Shown: positions 1-11,096, numbered from the stretch's first letter. The stretch is 64,000 nucleotides of DNA from Campanula takesimana (GCA_026119855.1 JAOWBW010000162.1:749076-813075); one strand, 5' to 3'. Translations and numbers: made by a program. The notes: generated by a model not told the origin, from the sequence alone.

Positions 1-12
1 GGTATCAGAGCC
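1..12 (+). other. Copia primer-binding site
   Basis: GGTATCAGAGCC matches the canonical plant Copia site complementary to the 3' end of initiator methionyl-tRNA. The leading T would be the base before the window. It fixes the element as plus-oriented with its 5' LTR just upstream. Confidence 0.85.
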
Positions 13-374
13 CCGTTCATTGTTGATTATTTAATATATCATGTTTAAATTGTTTAATTCGATTATATGATTTGTATGATAATAAGATGAATATGTGATT
101 AAGGTTTATGAGCATGATTAGATGGAGATAATGTGATTATAATAGTGATGAGATCCATATGAATAATTACATGTTAGGGTTATCAATAAATAATTGGATT
201 ATGTGTATTGATAATTTAGATCTAATTTGTATATGTAATAAATTGTTTATTCATGATATTGATTAGATCTATTTAAATTCGTAATCTGCAAATTCGTGTT
301 AGTTTAATCTGATTAATGCATGAACATGATAATGGAATTGATCGAATTTAAAAATTCTGGAAATCTGGAATACA

Positions 375-436
375 GCACCGTACGGCGCCCTAGGAGGCAT
401 ACGCCTCCTACAGAGCCGTATGGCTGCCTAGGTTTC
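375..436. repeat. CpG-rich CCGTACGG island (copy 1)
   Basis: A GC-rich doublet in AT-rich surroundings: CCGTACGG, then an inverted pair AGGAGGC / GCCTCCT, then the decayed copy CCGTATGG. The same word recurs in this element at 664-815, 3658-3713 and 6639-6705. Confidence 0.6.
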
Positions 437-663
437 CTGTACAGATATGTTTTATTTTCTGGTTTTCTGATTGTTCTGTAAATCGTTCAAAAAATTCGAA
501 TCAGGAATTGAATATGGTTTCAGATGACAGGTTTTCGAAACCATGTTTCCTGAAATATGATTTAATCCAGAAAATCGCAGAAATCAGAATTCTGAAGAGT
601 TCAGGATTGATGTAGTCTATAATAATGATGAGACAATAAAGGATCTTGAAACAAGTTATCGTT

Positions 664-815
664 CCGTACGGAATTGTGGTTGCCTCATAGGCTTAGTTTC
701 GGTCGTATGGAAGATTCTCTTGGTTTCTTGATTTTAGTACGGAATTGTGGTTGCCTTATGGCTTAGTTTCGGCCGTACGCTTTGTGCTCTCAATTTATAG
801 TTTCGGCCGTACGTT
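664..815 (+). repeat. Short direct repeats with CCGTACGG-type words
   Basis: About 70-bp imperfect direct repeats share a TACGGAATTGTGGTTGCCT block and a TAGTTTCGGCCGTACG block, three partial copies in all. They look like local duplication of the CCGTACGG island inside the decayed Copia gag region. Confidence 0.5.
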
Positions 816-840
816 TTGTGCTCTCAATTTAAAGATTAAC

Positions 841-1010
841 CTATGTGGTAATAATGATGCAAAGGTTGCAACATTAATCATAGGAACTTGCGAAGTGTCT
901 TTACCTAGTAGGTTCATGTTTGTTTTGAACAAATGGTATTATGTTCCTACTTTAAGTAGAAATATTATTTTGGTTTCTTCATTAGAAGATAATGAATATT
1001 TCTTATTTTG
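841..1010 (+). pseudogene. Copia protease-region relic
   Basis: The frame ending at 1010 reads KWYYVPTLSRNIILVSSLED, which matches the conserved segment between Copia protease and the integrase zinc domain (usually YVPxLxRNLISVSxLxD). The upstream gag and the DSGA active-site segment cannot be followed in one frame. The frame stops at 1008-1010, shortly before the Gypsy LTR insertion at 1079. Confidence 0.65.
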
Positions 1011-1078
1011 AATAAGAAAGTGCTCAATTAAATATGCTTTGCCTTATTGTATTGTTAATCATATAATGGGATTTTATA

Positions 1079-3229
1079 TGTAACGACCCTAAAACCCACC
1101 CTAATTTTCTAATCTTAAAATGGAAATTATGTGTGCATTTTATGTGTTAGATAATATTTTCTTGACTTGCATATATTATTTGAGTATATGTGGTAGTTAA
1201 AGTGTTAGTAGAAAGTTTGTTAAGTTGAATAAATGAGTTAGTGAAACTATAGGGTTATATGTGAAAATATAACTAGAGGGGTTTAATTGTTAAAAATGAA
1301 ATTAGAAGGACTTTAGGAGAATGACTATTTACTTTAGGAGAATGACTATAAATAGAAAAATGCATACTTATCCTCCCATCTCTCTCTGCGTAGAAAATCA
1401 CACACACACACACACACTAAAGAAGGAACTCTCCCTCCATGCTAAGTTAACAAAAAAAGGTAGGGTTCTTGACTTTAATAATTTTTATCATTTTATTTAC
1501 TACTCCATTTTAAAATCTAATTATACCAAAATGTTCAGGGTGTTGAGTAGAGTATTCCTACCCGATCAAATATTATTTTCTCGATACTTTTCCGGAAATA
1601 GGTAAGTTACTAATCCCCCTTTTAAATGTTAAAATGGTCATATATGTGATATATGTGATGTATGAACTCTTTGTTGTATTATTTCTTAAGAAATTTGAAA
1701 AGATATTAAAGTTGGTGAAAGTTGATGTTGATGTTGTAAAGAAGCTAGTTAGTGTTGTGTAACTCAGTTGTATTGAGTTATATTTGGTAAGATAGAAGTT
1801 GGGTAGTACTTTTGGAACGGTGAAACGAAGGGAGTATAATTTATTTTGGTTTTGGCTTGCGAGGTGTGGTGGGCGGCCGCACACTCTATCTAAAAGGTTT
1901 GGTCATGAAGCAGGGCTTTGTGGGCGGCCGCAGAAAATGGGCGCGCGCGGCCGCACAGTCTATCTGAAAGGTTTGTTCATGAAAACAGAGCAAGTGGGCG
2001 ATCGCACACCCAGTTTGGGCGGCCGCACACTTTACCCTGAGTTTGATAGTTTGTTCCAAGTCAAGTGTAAGAGGTTAGTAATTGTCAAAACTTTAAGGGA
2101 TGGTCTAGGGCAATTGGATGAGTGTTTTGGGATGTTGTCATGGTTGTTGAGGATCGTGTTTAAGTGTGTGCAAGAATGTGTTGTGACTTTATTTCATGAT
2201 GGTTGTGAACTCTTTATGAGTGATTCTTTCGTGTGCATCTTGTGATGTGTTTGGCTTGGTTCCCTACTTTGGAATCATTGCCCCGGTTGTTGTTTAAGCA
2301 AGTATTTATTACAGTGCTTTGGTTGAAAGTCCAGCTGGTTTTGTGTTATCGAGTCAGGCAGTGGAAGGGATTATCGTGGCACATGAGCCAAGTTCACAAT
2401 AAGGTCTTCCACTGGTACCTTTTTTCCCCAGTCCAGATTGACCTTGGATAGGATGAACTAGCTCCCTTGTGTGAGTCTTGGGTTATGACTTTGTGTCATA
2501 TTCCCCCCGTTGTTACTTTGGTTCTTGTGGTTATGGTTTGGTTTTCGGGATCCCAGCTTCAGCTATTTATGCTACTCAACTGGTTTTCTCAGATGGTATT
2601 CTCAGACGGTTATGTTCTTTCGGTAAACCTTGGCTTGGTATCCACTTATGAGTGTTTATTTCTGCATTTGGTGTTGTTTGATGAGTTGGCTTTGCCTCTC
2701 ATGTTACGTGCTATGTGATTGCTTATTGATATTGTTCCTTTGTGACTATCATTTTAGGATGAAACGTAGTTGCATTCTTAGTAGCTTACTGAGATTTATT
2801 CTTACCCCGTTCCTTGTTTATTTGTTTTCCTTAGATAAAGGCGAGTCCAGAGGATAGGACACTTGGCACGGGAGGACGTTAAAGTGGTAAGAGTGGGATT
2901 TGTTTTGTAAAGGCTACATTACATAGATGTATAACCTTTTGGGTAGAGTTTCCGTGACGTCATCATCTTGTAACACCTATATTTTGGATAATGTTGGTGT
3001 ATGTACATTTGTATAGAAGTTTGTAAGCCTTCGGGCTAAGTACTTTCGTTTGTGAAAGTTGTTTGCAAAGTTTGTTTGAAAGTTAAATGGAAGTCTTTAA
3101 ACTTCAAGTGTTGATTTTGTTAAACTTTATGAAAGTATATTTCGAAAAAATTTCAAAAGTGTTTTATGACGTCTTCCCATCGTGTCCCGAGCGTGGAGCC
3201 AAGTAGGACCACGGGTCTGGGGCGCGACA
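1079..3229 (+). mobile_element. Solo LTR of a Gypsy chromovirus-type element
   Basis: The segment runs from TGTAACGACCC to GGGGCGCGACA (TG...CA ends, 2151 bp) and has a perfect 5-bp target duplication TTATA at 1074-1078 and 3230-3234. No internal region is present, so it is a solo LTR from unequal recombination. The block around 2240-2860 is recognisably homologous to the minus-strand LTR at 30975-34124, for example the stretches around GTTCCCTACTTTGGAATCAT and TAGTAGCTTACTGAGATTT, so the two are related long-LTR families. Open frames inside it are not genes. It contains a (CA)n run near 1399-1417 and a GC-rich word array at 1866-2032. Confidence 0.9.
1866..2032 (+). repeat. NotI-like GC word array in the LTR
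   Basis: TGGGCGGCCGCACA-type words occur about five times in 165 bp. One variant carries GCGATCGC in place of GCGGCCGC. Copies are separated by an imperfectly repeated AT-rich spacer around CTATCTAAAAGGTTTG. CpG density is far above the flanks. Confidence 0.65.
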
Positions 3230-5794
3230 TTATATCCTTATCTTGGAAAAACAAAATAATAAATATAACATAAATAAAAGGAAATCCAAATCTAAGGATG
3301 TAAGCGTTACATTATTATAGCATTAAGGTCTCGATCAAATGATAAGAAACACATATCAAAAATTCCATGGGACGGACTTTTAACCTCACATGATTTCGAA
3401 TCATGTGATATATGTGAATCTTGGAAATTGATCAAGACACCTTTTACTAATAGCAGTGAACGGAAGTACTCTTTTGAAATAATACATATTGATGTATGTA
3501 GTTCATTAAAGTAACAATGCTAGAAAGGATTTCAATATCTCATGACAAAAGTATGAATGTACTCTGACCTGATCAAAGTAATGAATATACGAGCCATGGA
3601 CTTGTTGAGAATTCCGCAGAAAGTCTGCAGAATAAGAAAAACGGAATCTGGAAACGATCACCGTACGGTTTGCTTGGAGGTGTACGCCTGCTAATCAGCC
3701 GTACGGATACTGTTACAGAAGTTTACAGATTGTCTGCAAAATGTAGTTTTTCACCTCATGATAAGTCAAAATTGATCTTTAATTAACCTTCTGGATTATG
3801 TGCTGGAAACAGCTGCGCTTACACTAATTTGAAGTATCATCTAAAGAGGTTCGATTGAAACCATATAAGATATGGAATGAAAGAAAAAACTTAGTTTGTC
3901 TTTCATAAAGATTTGTGATGTGACACTTTTGCGAAAAGTATTCGTCTTGGACAAAATCACACATAAATCTAGTTAATGCATTTCATGGGATATCTTAAGG
4001 ATATTAATTTTACGTCCTTAAAGTACAAATTGTTTGTTACTCGAAGTAGTACTTTCTAGATAAATCGTTTATCTCTAAAGAGCTAGTGGGAGTAAAATGT
4101 ATCTCAAAGAGTTCGAGACCCATAAAATGACATAGAACCTAAGATGGAAGTTGAACAAAGTTTCACACGGGGTTGTGGAAATTCGTTCAAGTATACATAA
4201 GTTATTTGCATATATGATAGGATACAATCTATAACAAGAAATATTAATATCTCGTAATAGAAAGTAATAAGGAAGATAACATTGAGAATGATTGACCTAT
4301 CACCATCAAGATGCAATATCCACTCTGGATTTTAGATCAATGACTTGGAGTCATGAAATCTAAGAGGGCAATCCATGTATGATAATCAAGTTTCGAACTT
4401 GATTGTTCTACCCTAATGCTTAAAAACCATAGGATGGAAAGTAAGTTCTTGGAGAGAAAACGGACATGGATCCCAAAGTGCATATTAATAAAGCACAACT
4501 AATTGAGTAAAGTTAATTCATAATATCGATTATGATGAAACTTTGTCATCTATAGTCATGCTTAAGGATATTAGAATTCTAATTGTCATGACCTCATATT
4601 GCGAATATGAAATATGACAAATGGATGTCAAAACAGTATTCCTTAACAGGAACATAATTTAAGGATGTGTTTGATACAACCTAAAAGTTTTGTTAATCGA
4701 TAAAAATTCTAATAGAATATGCAAGTTGCAGAAATCCATGAGATGGATTGATGTTACATGGAGTGAAATTTTCATTTTGATGTAGTATTCAAAGAGTTTG
4801 AATTTATCAAAGATGAAACTTGTGATTACAATAAATTTAATGGGAGCATAATATAATTCCTAGTCTAATATATGTGATTGACATATAATTCATTTTGAAA
4901 GAGTTTCTAAATGAAAGACTTGGACAAAGCCGCCTATATCCTTAGACTGATTTATGGAGATAAATCTAAAATGATTATTGGTTAAAGTTAAAGTACTAAC
5001 ATAGACAAAATAGCGAAAAATTCACTATGCAAGACTCTTAGAGATGTTACTTGCAAATGCCTAATGGGATTACTCTTGACAAGATTTAGTCTTATTGGAA
5101 GACTAATGAGCAAGAGTACATGATTAGGATTCCATATGCTTTGGCAATTGGATCTATCATGTAAGCCATGTTAATGTACTAAGACCGGATGTCTCATATA
5201 CTTGGAGTATGATGAGATGATAACAATCAGATCCTTGTGAAAGTCACTAGATAAGAAACATCCTCATGTACTTGAGAAGAACTAAATGATGCATTCTTAA
5301 TCTTTGATGGAATATAAGATGATCTTGTAATGGTTACAAAGATGCATTCTTATAAACCAACAGAAATAATTATCGCAGTATAAATACATGTTTATGTTTA
5401 ATAATGGTAAAAGAAGAGTTCTAAATACACCATTACTATTCTACAAAAGGTTGAGCATCTACTGGAAAGGGATACAACTAGAAAAGGTTTGGATCAAGAG
5501 ACTAATTTATAAACTAGAAATTGTTTCTAGTTTCACTAATTTAATGGACCTTCATTGTGACAATAATCGTTATTTCACAAGCTATCGGACTAATATCTTA
5601 TTCAAACACGACCTCGGACATTTCTATCTTATTCGAGAAATCGTCAAAGATGGGAGATGTAAAATATTCAAAATACCAAATGATGAAAACAAGGATAATC
5701 ACCTTACATAAGCTCGCTTGCAATAATGATGGAGATCATAACTAGCTCAATGGGTATTGGATACATGTTGATTGGGCCTAGTGCAAGTGGAGAT
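3230..5794 (+). pseudogene. Copia integrase / RT / RNase H relic
   Basis: This is the continuation of the outer Copia internal region after the nested solo LTR. Fragments recognisable by translation include an integrase-like HIDVCSS near 3488 and an RT start resembling FKxKTDMD near 4455-4475. Also visible are an MDVKTxFLN segment near 4623-4650 and the IPYALAIGSIM segment near 5130-5163, normally IPYASAVGSIM. Frames are broken every few dozen codons. A second CCGTACGG island lies at 3658-3713. No intact gene remains. Confidence 0.7.
3658..3713. repeat. CpG-rich CCGTACGG island (copy 3)
   Basis: Two CCGTACGG words about 45 bp apart bracket GGAGGTGTACGCCTGC. The layout matches the island at 375-436, but the spacer sequence differs. 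Confidence 0.6.
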
Positions 5795-7189
5795 TGTTGG
5801 ATATTATGCCCTAGGTCCTTGAGAAAGGCCTATGCGTTACATCATAGCTTCATTGTTATAGAGATAACAAACCAGATTATTATATCTTTTGCATGTTTAT
5901 AATAATAATCATTGTCCCTAGCACTAATAAAGTGCTAGCATGAGTTTAATGGATAATTATATGATGATTATGGTGCATAGGATGCGGATTAAACTTGTGG
6001 GTACTTGTTGGAGAACAAGGTACTGGATAGACCCGTTATGAGATTTATGTCATGGTCAAATGTCATGATTAAATCTCATAATAGCCATACCATTTGAATC
6101 CTTAGACCTGAGATTATCACGGTCTTCCACATGATGAACATTATGTTTGACGTACTCAAACGCTACCCTTAACCAGGTAGTTATAAAGGCTACGATTGGC
6201 ATGATCGGATTCTTGTAGGGAAGAATGATAAGTCAAGATGGAATTTGTCCCTCTTCGGAGAGATATCTGCTTAGGCCACTCGATGAGTGAGATTGATGAT
6301 AGTGCATGGCCATGCACAAATGAATTGATGTAATCAATGTCATTTGCTCATATCAGTCTACTCAAGATCGAGAAAGCATTGGACAACATAAGTTGACTTG
6401 GACCATGACTTATGTCCAATATGATATCGCGTGACAAAGGGATTGTGATATGTTCTATAAGGTAACTTATGACTTTCAAAGTTGTACTATTTGGGTAGTC
6501 ATAATGGCTTGCTAGAGTCCGCTTATGACTTACGGGTTCTGAATGGTTCGGACTCGTTGCCAACATAGTATAATCCTATTGGGTCACACACAATAGAACG
6601 GATTGGAAAAGGCTAAAAATCTGGGAATCAGGAACTGTGACCGTACGGCTCTCTGGGAGGAGTACGGCTCTGATGGAGCCGTACGGCTGCCCCTCCGTAC
6701 CTGGTCAGATCCTGCAGTTTTCTTCTTGGAGAAGGAATCCCGGGTCCAAAAGGAATTAGGTCAAACCTCTCATATAAAAAGGAGTGTCGGGTTTTGCAGC
6801 CCCTCATGGATAACCTAGGTATTTGAAACTTATGTCAATTGTTTGTGAAACATTAAAATAAAGAGAGATATGATTATTAATTTGAGATCTATGATCATCA
6901 AATTCAATAATCGAAGAAGCAAGATAATTCCTACGAAGAAAGCGTTTCTTCATCAAGCCTTTAGATCTAGCAGTCGCATCAAGAAGGTGTTCTTGAGTCT
7001 GTTCGACGTGTGGATACCGATAGAGGGTGTTTGCTTTAGCACCTTAAAGTCTGTGTTCATGGATGCGATCTTCAAGGGTTCGTATTCGTTCATCTTGTAT
7101 TTAATTTAATCAACATGGACGGATCAGGGCTTATGGGTGTTTGATTACATGTTATTATTCCGCAGCGCATGATGCATCAAAACCCAACA
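5795..7189 (+). mobile_element. Copia 3' LTR
   Basis: The LTR runs from TGTTGGATATTATGCCC to AAACCCAACA (1395 bp). It is preceded by the purine-rich tract GTGCAAGTGGAGAT. A TATA-like CATATAAAAA sits at 6771-6780, and a CpG island with CCGTACGG words at 6639-6705, about 70-130 bp upstream of it. The minus-strand solo LTR at 30748-36947 is homologous: both start TGTTGG, share TGCCCTAGG at the same offset, and share the segment around GGGAAGAAT / TTTGTCCCTCT. Confidence 0.85.
6639..6705. promoter_or_regulatory. CpG-rich palindrome cluster upstream of LTR TATA
   Basis: CCGTACGG occurs twice, with GAGTACGGC and CCGTACC half-words, inside the U3 part of the Copia LTR and just upstream of the TATA-like box at 6771. 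The GTAC core is what SBP-box transcription factors bind in plants. A promoter role is inference from position. Confidence 0.4.
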
Positions 7190-7302
7190 CCTAAGGATTG
7201 TGTACTACTAAGCCTTCTCTTTTCTTCTTTATATATGGCTATGCTCACACAAATTTGATGCATCTCACAGTCGAAAAGCAAAAATGGAAAACAGAAACTT
7301 AC
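7190..7302 (-). other. MAP1 intron 5 remnant at the Copia junction
   Basis: It starts with the consensus donor GTAAGT at 7302 and shows no coding sequence. If the insertion is tolerated, a transcript must splice over the whole Copia element, at least 7.2 kb, to reach the next exon. Confidence 0.7.
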
Positions 7303-7344
7303 ATTGAGATAAACGGTAACATCAATATTGATAATATCCCCATC
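7303..7344 (-). CDS. MAP1: MAP1 exon 5 (last exon in window)
   Basis: A 42-nt exon encoding DGDIINIDVTVYLN, with the first metal-ligand Asp. It has acceptor TTTTACAG and donor GTAAGT. The following intron is entered at 7302 and hits the Copia 3' LTR end 113 bp later. Confidence 0.9.
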
Positions 7345-8422
7345 CTGTAAAACCCGCATCAATGAGTCCAATTTTGCTAAAATAGGATAATTTGGCATCA
7401 AATACTAAGTCATGTGACCGCTTGAGTAGGAGAAACCTCGAGTACACGTGAATCTGGAATTCCATGGCAAATGCATTCATTTACTGATGTGCACACACTC
7501 TTTGGAAAACCACCATAACCAAGTGGAGAAGGATAAGCTCCTCTGTCAATTATCATTTGGTGAACTAATCGGTCAATCTCATCTGTTGTAATGCCTGGCT
7601 GCGAATATATTATCAAGTTCATATGATATAATAGCAACAGATTCAAAATAGTGCACAAAAAAGAATAATCCAATAAGTATCTATGGAAACCTATCAATTT
7701 CAAATTAAACAACCAGTCTAAGATTATATTCTCATGATCAGCTTGCGAGTCGATTCTAAACAAGCGAAATTTCAATACAGATAATGTTATCATAAGCTCA
7801 ACTTAAGCTCTTAAAAATTTGAGCTTGGAATAAATATAAACAAGCCGAGCAGGCAAAGGTCAACCCTGCTGGTTCACATGCCCCCCCCCCCCAAAAAAAA
7901 AAAAACAATACACAATTGCAATAACCATATATTTTGTTACCATTGTTGGAAAGATGTCCATTGTTTCCAAATTGCTTCCCTTATATTTTGATCAAATAAT
8001 AGAAGAAATGAGAAAGGAACGTTAGACCAGTACTTATGTATCCGAATAGACCACCTTGTACCTTGTAGAACATAAGATTACTCTATCTTGAATAAAGATG
8101 ACCAGTGTTTTTGAGGGAATATGTTAAAAAGAATTATGATATCACCTTAATGAATGTCCCAGCATACTGAAGAACCTCTGCTGCAAGCTTCCCTGATGCT
8201 CTCATGCAATCTATGCCCTTTTCATCATGCACTTGTTGTGTGGTACTGACTGTAATAGGTGTCTTAGAGCTGACATAAGGCGGCTTTGGTATGTGGTCTG
8301 GAACAGGACAATGAGGAGACATTGTTCCTGGTGTTAAAGGTTTACGTTTCCTGTTTTCCAGCCAATCAATATATCTATCACATTGATAAATTAGCAACCA
8401 AAAACAAAAATGCATCGTACCA

Positions 8423-8458
<36 letters not shown>

Positions 8459-10641
8459 GGGGGGAGTAAAAACAGTCCATGGAAACAGATATGCACCAAG
8501 TACTCGGGTTGAAGTTGAAAAAATGTGGTGTGTATATTGTCAAATTATGTGTGCGTTGAAACTAAAGAAACAAGCAGTTGGATACACGTGAAAACCAACA
8601 CAGTACCTTCTGTTGAATATGGGATTTGTTAATTCAGAAAATGATCTTGATGGTTGAATCAACACAGGTTGCTGACCTGCTTTAGCATGAATTACAATTT
8701 AGGCATAACAATGCTTTTAGCAGATGTAAAATTCACAATCTAAAAGTTTAAGAAACAAAATCAAAAGTGCATTTCCGTTGAGGTATCATGAAGTTATGTT
8801 TTCACCACAGTAAACCAAATCCAGCTGCTCACTCAGTTCTAGTCAAAGTTCTGCTTTTTGTTTTAGGATATTCCAACAAATAGTCCTGTTTCTGAGATAA
8901 AGCTAATAATTTCTTTGAATTCTCCATAATTTCTCTTATATGTAAGTTAAAAAAAATAAATAAAAATAAATTAATGTTTACACCTAGGTTTAAATGTGGA
9001 AGACTTCTCAAGATATGGATTCTTTGAGTGGAAAAAAGGGAAAACCCTAGGTTACACCAGACACCTCCATGTCCATAATATCACAAATGACAAAACTGCT
9101 TAAACTGGTGGGCAAGTGAATAACAAGGATCAAAGGAAATAATATCGGCTGTAAGTTATATAATGCATAGTCATAGTCATTCAACCATCACCGTACAATC
9201 ACGAGTTCATGACAATATTTCATACTCCCTCCGTCCCAAAATGATCTTCACTCATTTTCGACGTTACTGCGAAGGAAATTTGAGCAATGATTTTAGGTTG
9301 ATTTAATTATCCTAATGAAAATTTAAAACTTGTTATTGATAGTATTGTTGATGGAGTGTCAATAACAAGTTTTAGATTTTCATTAGTACAATTGAGTCAA
9401 CCTAAAATTATTGCTCAAAGATCCTTCGTAGTAACGGCAAAAAAGTGTGAATATCATTTTGGGACGGAGGGAGTATAAAAAAACCTAAAACGTTTTATAC
9501 CTACAGCAGAATAATCAAATCCACTCAACCAAGTTCTTATATGATCAAAGTTTTGTCTTGGGTACAAGAATTTCTTTCCGCAACTCCATTCATTCCAATG
9601 CAAGACTTCGGTTAAGCCACACTGATAAATATCCTTAACGGGTGAAGTTGTAGTACTTACTCCGTCTAAGAGAATGGCCATATTCTTAAAAACAAATTGC
9701 CCATAAATGAATTTTCACCTTTAACATTATCATACTCCAATATACACTAGTAAAACCAAAAGTTAATGAGAAGCATATTAGGGATATTTATGCATCTCCG
9801 CCACTTAATTTTATTAAAATTCAACTTATGTGATTCCATACTGGAGCTTTGTTATAAACTCTCATTTGAATAACAAACATAATCATTTTATTTCTCTTCT
9901 CCAGCAGTTCTGCCATCCGCATAACATTCTCATGTCAGCTGTGGTCAGTAACACGGGCAATGCATGGGGAACAAAATGCTTACAAAGTCTTGCTCACAAA
10001 AGTCCTAGTAGGCATTCATTGATTGGTGTTAAAATCATTAAACACTTGGGCTCACAGTTTAAACGTCCAATCAATCAATGCCAACCAGAATTATGTGAGC
10101 ATTTTGTGTCCCCCCGATATTACTTGAGTAACACTAAGGCTATACAAATTATGGACATGATTTCTGAAAGTAAATTCTTTGACTATCAACGAATACGGTG
10201 CAATAGACAAACGTGGTCAGTAACACTAAAGTCAATACTTAAACCACAATAAATCAACATTAGCTGTAATGAAAATGGATTAATTTGAATTTAGAATTGG
10301 GTACATACAAAGAAGAACATGATTTTTACAAGAAGAAATTTGGGGGGAAATATAAGCCTGCTTGAACACAACATTACAACAATAAAAAGGTTAACATGTG
10401 CTCAAATTGCTGAAATGTGATTTGACTTGGTAATTCCCTAGTTGGATTGAAAGATTAAAGATACTAAAGCTAAAGAATAAAGATTAATAAGAGAAAAACC
10501 GATTTGGAATCAAAGAGAGAGAGAGAGAGAGAGACCTGGATTGTTATAGCGAAAGAGACGATGTAGGGGTTGAGTTGATTGAACAAATCGACGATTATTA
10601 CCCAGAAATTTACAAATAATACGGGCTTGCACCGCCGCCAT
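7303..10641 (-). CDS. MAP1: Methionine aminopeptidase type 1, organellar (exons 1-5, 3' part outside window)
   Basis: The enzyme removes the initiator methionine from nascent proteins. This one lacks the N-terminal zinc-finger domain of cytosolic MAP1A and starts with an Arg-rich, acid-poor leader, so it is probably plastid and/or mitochondrial (MAP1B/C/D group). Spliced minus-strand exons are 10536-10641, 8607-8676, 8146-8374, 7437-7598 and 7303-7344: 609 nt, 203 codons, with all junctions GT-AG and in frame. The family core is visible as PSPLGYGGFPKSVCTSVNEC, CHGIPDSR and GDIINIDVTVYLN. This includes the substrate-binding His of CHGIPD and the first metal-binding Asp of NIDVT. The HGDTS Asp and the later His/Glu/Glu ligands would be encoded before base 1. 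Intron 5 is interrupted at 7189 by the Copia element. The start is the ATG at 10641; a longer in-frame start at 10785 gives a non-conserved extension. Confidence 0.9.
7437..7598 (-). CDS. MAP1: MAP1 exon 4
   Basis: A 162-nt, phase 0/0 exon. It encodes PGITTDEIDRLVHQMII, the signature GAYPSPLGYGGFPKSVCTS and the ECICHGIPDSR active-site loop. Acceptor TTCGCAG ends at 7599 and the donor GTTTCT starts at 7436. Confidence 0.93.
8146..8374 (-). CDS. MAP1: MAP1 exon 3
   Basis: A 229-nt exon encoding YIDWLENRKRK, then the conserved PVPDHIPKPPYV and the start of the catalytic domain, RASGKLAAEVLQYAGTFIK. Acceptor GATAG is at 8375 and donor GTGATA at 8145. Phase runs from 2 to 0. Confidence 0.88.
8422..8464. 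repeat. (TG)n(AG)n microsatellite in MAP1 intron 2
   Basis: A compound dinucleotide run ending in a G tract, immediately 5' of exon 3 in gene orientation. A probable polymorphic marker. Confidence 0.95.
8607..8676 (-). CDS. MAP1: MAP1 exon 2
   Basis: A 70-nt exon between acceptor AAAGCAG (8677) and donor GTACTG (8606). It reads QQPVLIQPSRSFSELTNPIF and restores frame exactly from phase 1 to phase 2. It resembles the poorly conserved linker before the catalytic domain in organellar MAP1 proteins. Confidence 0.72.
9225..9473. mobile_element. Stowaway MITE in MAP1 intron 1
   Basis: The terminal inverted repeats start CTCCCTCCGTCCCAAAATGA and are nearly perfect, with TA target duplications at 9223-9224 and 9474-9475. 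It is 249 bp with no coding capacity. The internal segment around TTATTGATAGTATTGTTGAT is shared with the elements at 27765-27990 and 45011-45541. Confidence 0.92.
9940..10225. repeat. MITE-like segment bracketed by a 14-bp direct repeat
   Basis: GTGGTCAGTAACAC occurs at about 9940 and again at about 10212. Inside lie inverted ends GGGGAACAAAATGCTTAC (from 9966) and GTGAGCATTTTGTGTCCCC (to 10115). They resemble the ends of the 160-bp MITE at 47409-47568 (GGGGCACAAAA). The exact boundary of this copy is unclear. Confidence 0.5.
10536..10641 (-). CDS. MAP1: MAP1 exon 1 (transit peptide)
   Basis: It begins MAAVQARIICKF and ends in phase 1 before a GTCTCTCT donor at 10535. The 35 codons hold six Arg and no acidic residue, as expected of a plastid or mitochondrial targeting leader. 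Confidence 0.75.
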
Positions 10642-11096
10642 TTTCACTCTTACTTGTATTTTGTAGCCGTCGGCTCTTCTCCCCTCCGGCCCTCCCCAGT
10701 TTGAATCAATCCCCGCTCCGTTTATGCATTCACGAATTGATGTGCAGTGTGACCAAGAAAGTGGCCTCTCACCGGAGATATCCAAATTAGGCCCCGACCC
10801 ATCAACCCACTAAGCCCGCAAGAAGCCACCCAGGTTCGATCGATAGCCAATTGGTCCAGCCCGTCCGTGAACCCACGGGTTATGAATAGAGCTTCGGGAC
10901 GGGTCGGTCCATGACCTCCAAGTCCACCTGTCAACCCAGTCCGTGAGCCATTTGGAAAGTCTTTTTGTCCTAAAAAGAAAGAAATACGGTGTATACTAAT
11001 ACGGATTAATTCCATAAGGACCCTTAAGCCCAAATCAAAAAGTTATAAAAATTCACCCCTTTTGCTTAAGCCCACCTACACCCAAATTTCAGATCA
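10642..11096 (-). promoter_or_regulatory. MAP1 upstream region
   Basis: This is 455 bp between the MAP1 start codon and the Copia insertion. It contains CCGGCCCT and several GGCCC/GGGCCT-type boxes of the kind found in plant housekeeping promoters, but no clear TATA box at the expected place. Before the Copia insertion it was continuous with 16645 onward, which carries a plus-strand C/T-rich leader, so it could have been bidirectional. Confidence 0.35.

Larger units (their letters stand above)
1..7189 (+). mobile_element. Decayed Ty1/Copia retrotransposon, 5' LTR outside window
   Basis: The window opens at GGTATCAGAGCC, the initiator-Met tRNA primer-binding site that follows a Copia 5' LTR. 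It closes at a 3' LTR (5795-7189) with TGTTGG...CCAACA ends, preceded by a purine tract. Between them are relics of protease, integrase, reverse transcriptase and RNase H in Copia order, with many stops and shifts. A Gypsy solo LTR (1079-3229) is nested inside. The element lies in an intron of the minus-strand MAP1 gene, in antisense orientation to it. The candidate right target-duplication copy is CCTAA at 7190-7194; the left copy would lie before base 1. Confidence 0.88.

Noticed and set aside
1799..2857. Long plus-strand open frames (up to 148 codons)
   Set aside because: They lie wholly in a solo LTR with a perfect target duplication, have no family resemblance, and the homologous minus-strand LTR has different frames.
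5388..5745. Overlapping open frames of 107 and 62 codons
   Set aside because: They sit in the decayed Copia RNase H region; composition and position fit pseudogene remnants rather than a gene.
8286..8591. 101-codon plus-strand frame
   Set aside because: It is antisense to MAP1 exon 3 and runs through the (TG)n(AG)n microsatellite.
10722..11033. 103-codon minus-strand frame upstream of MAP1
   Set aside because: Different frame from exon 1, no recognisable product, and it covers the likely promoter.
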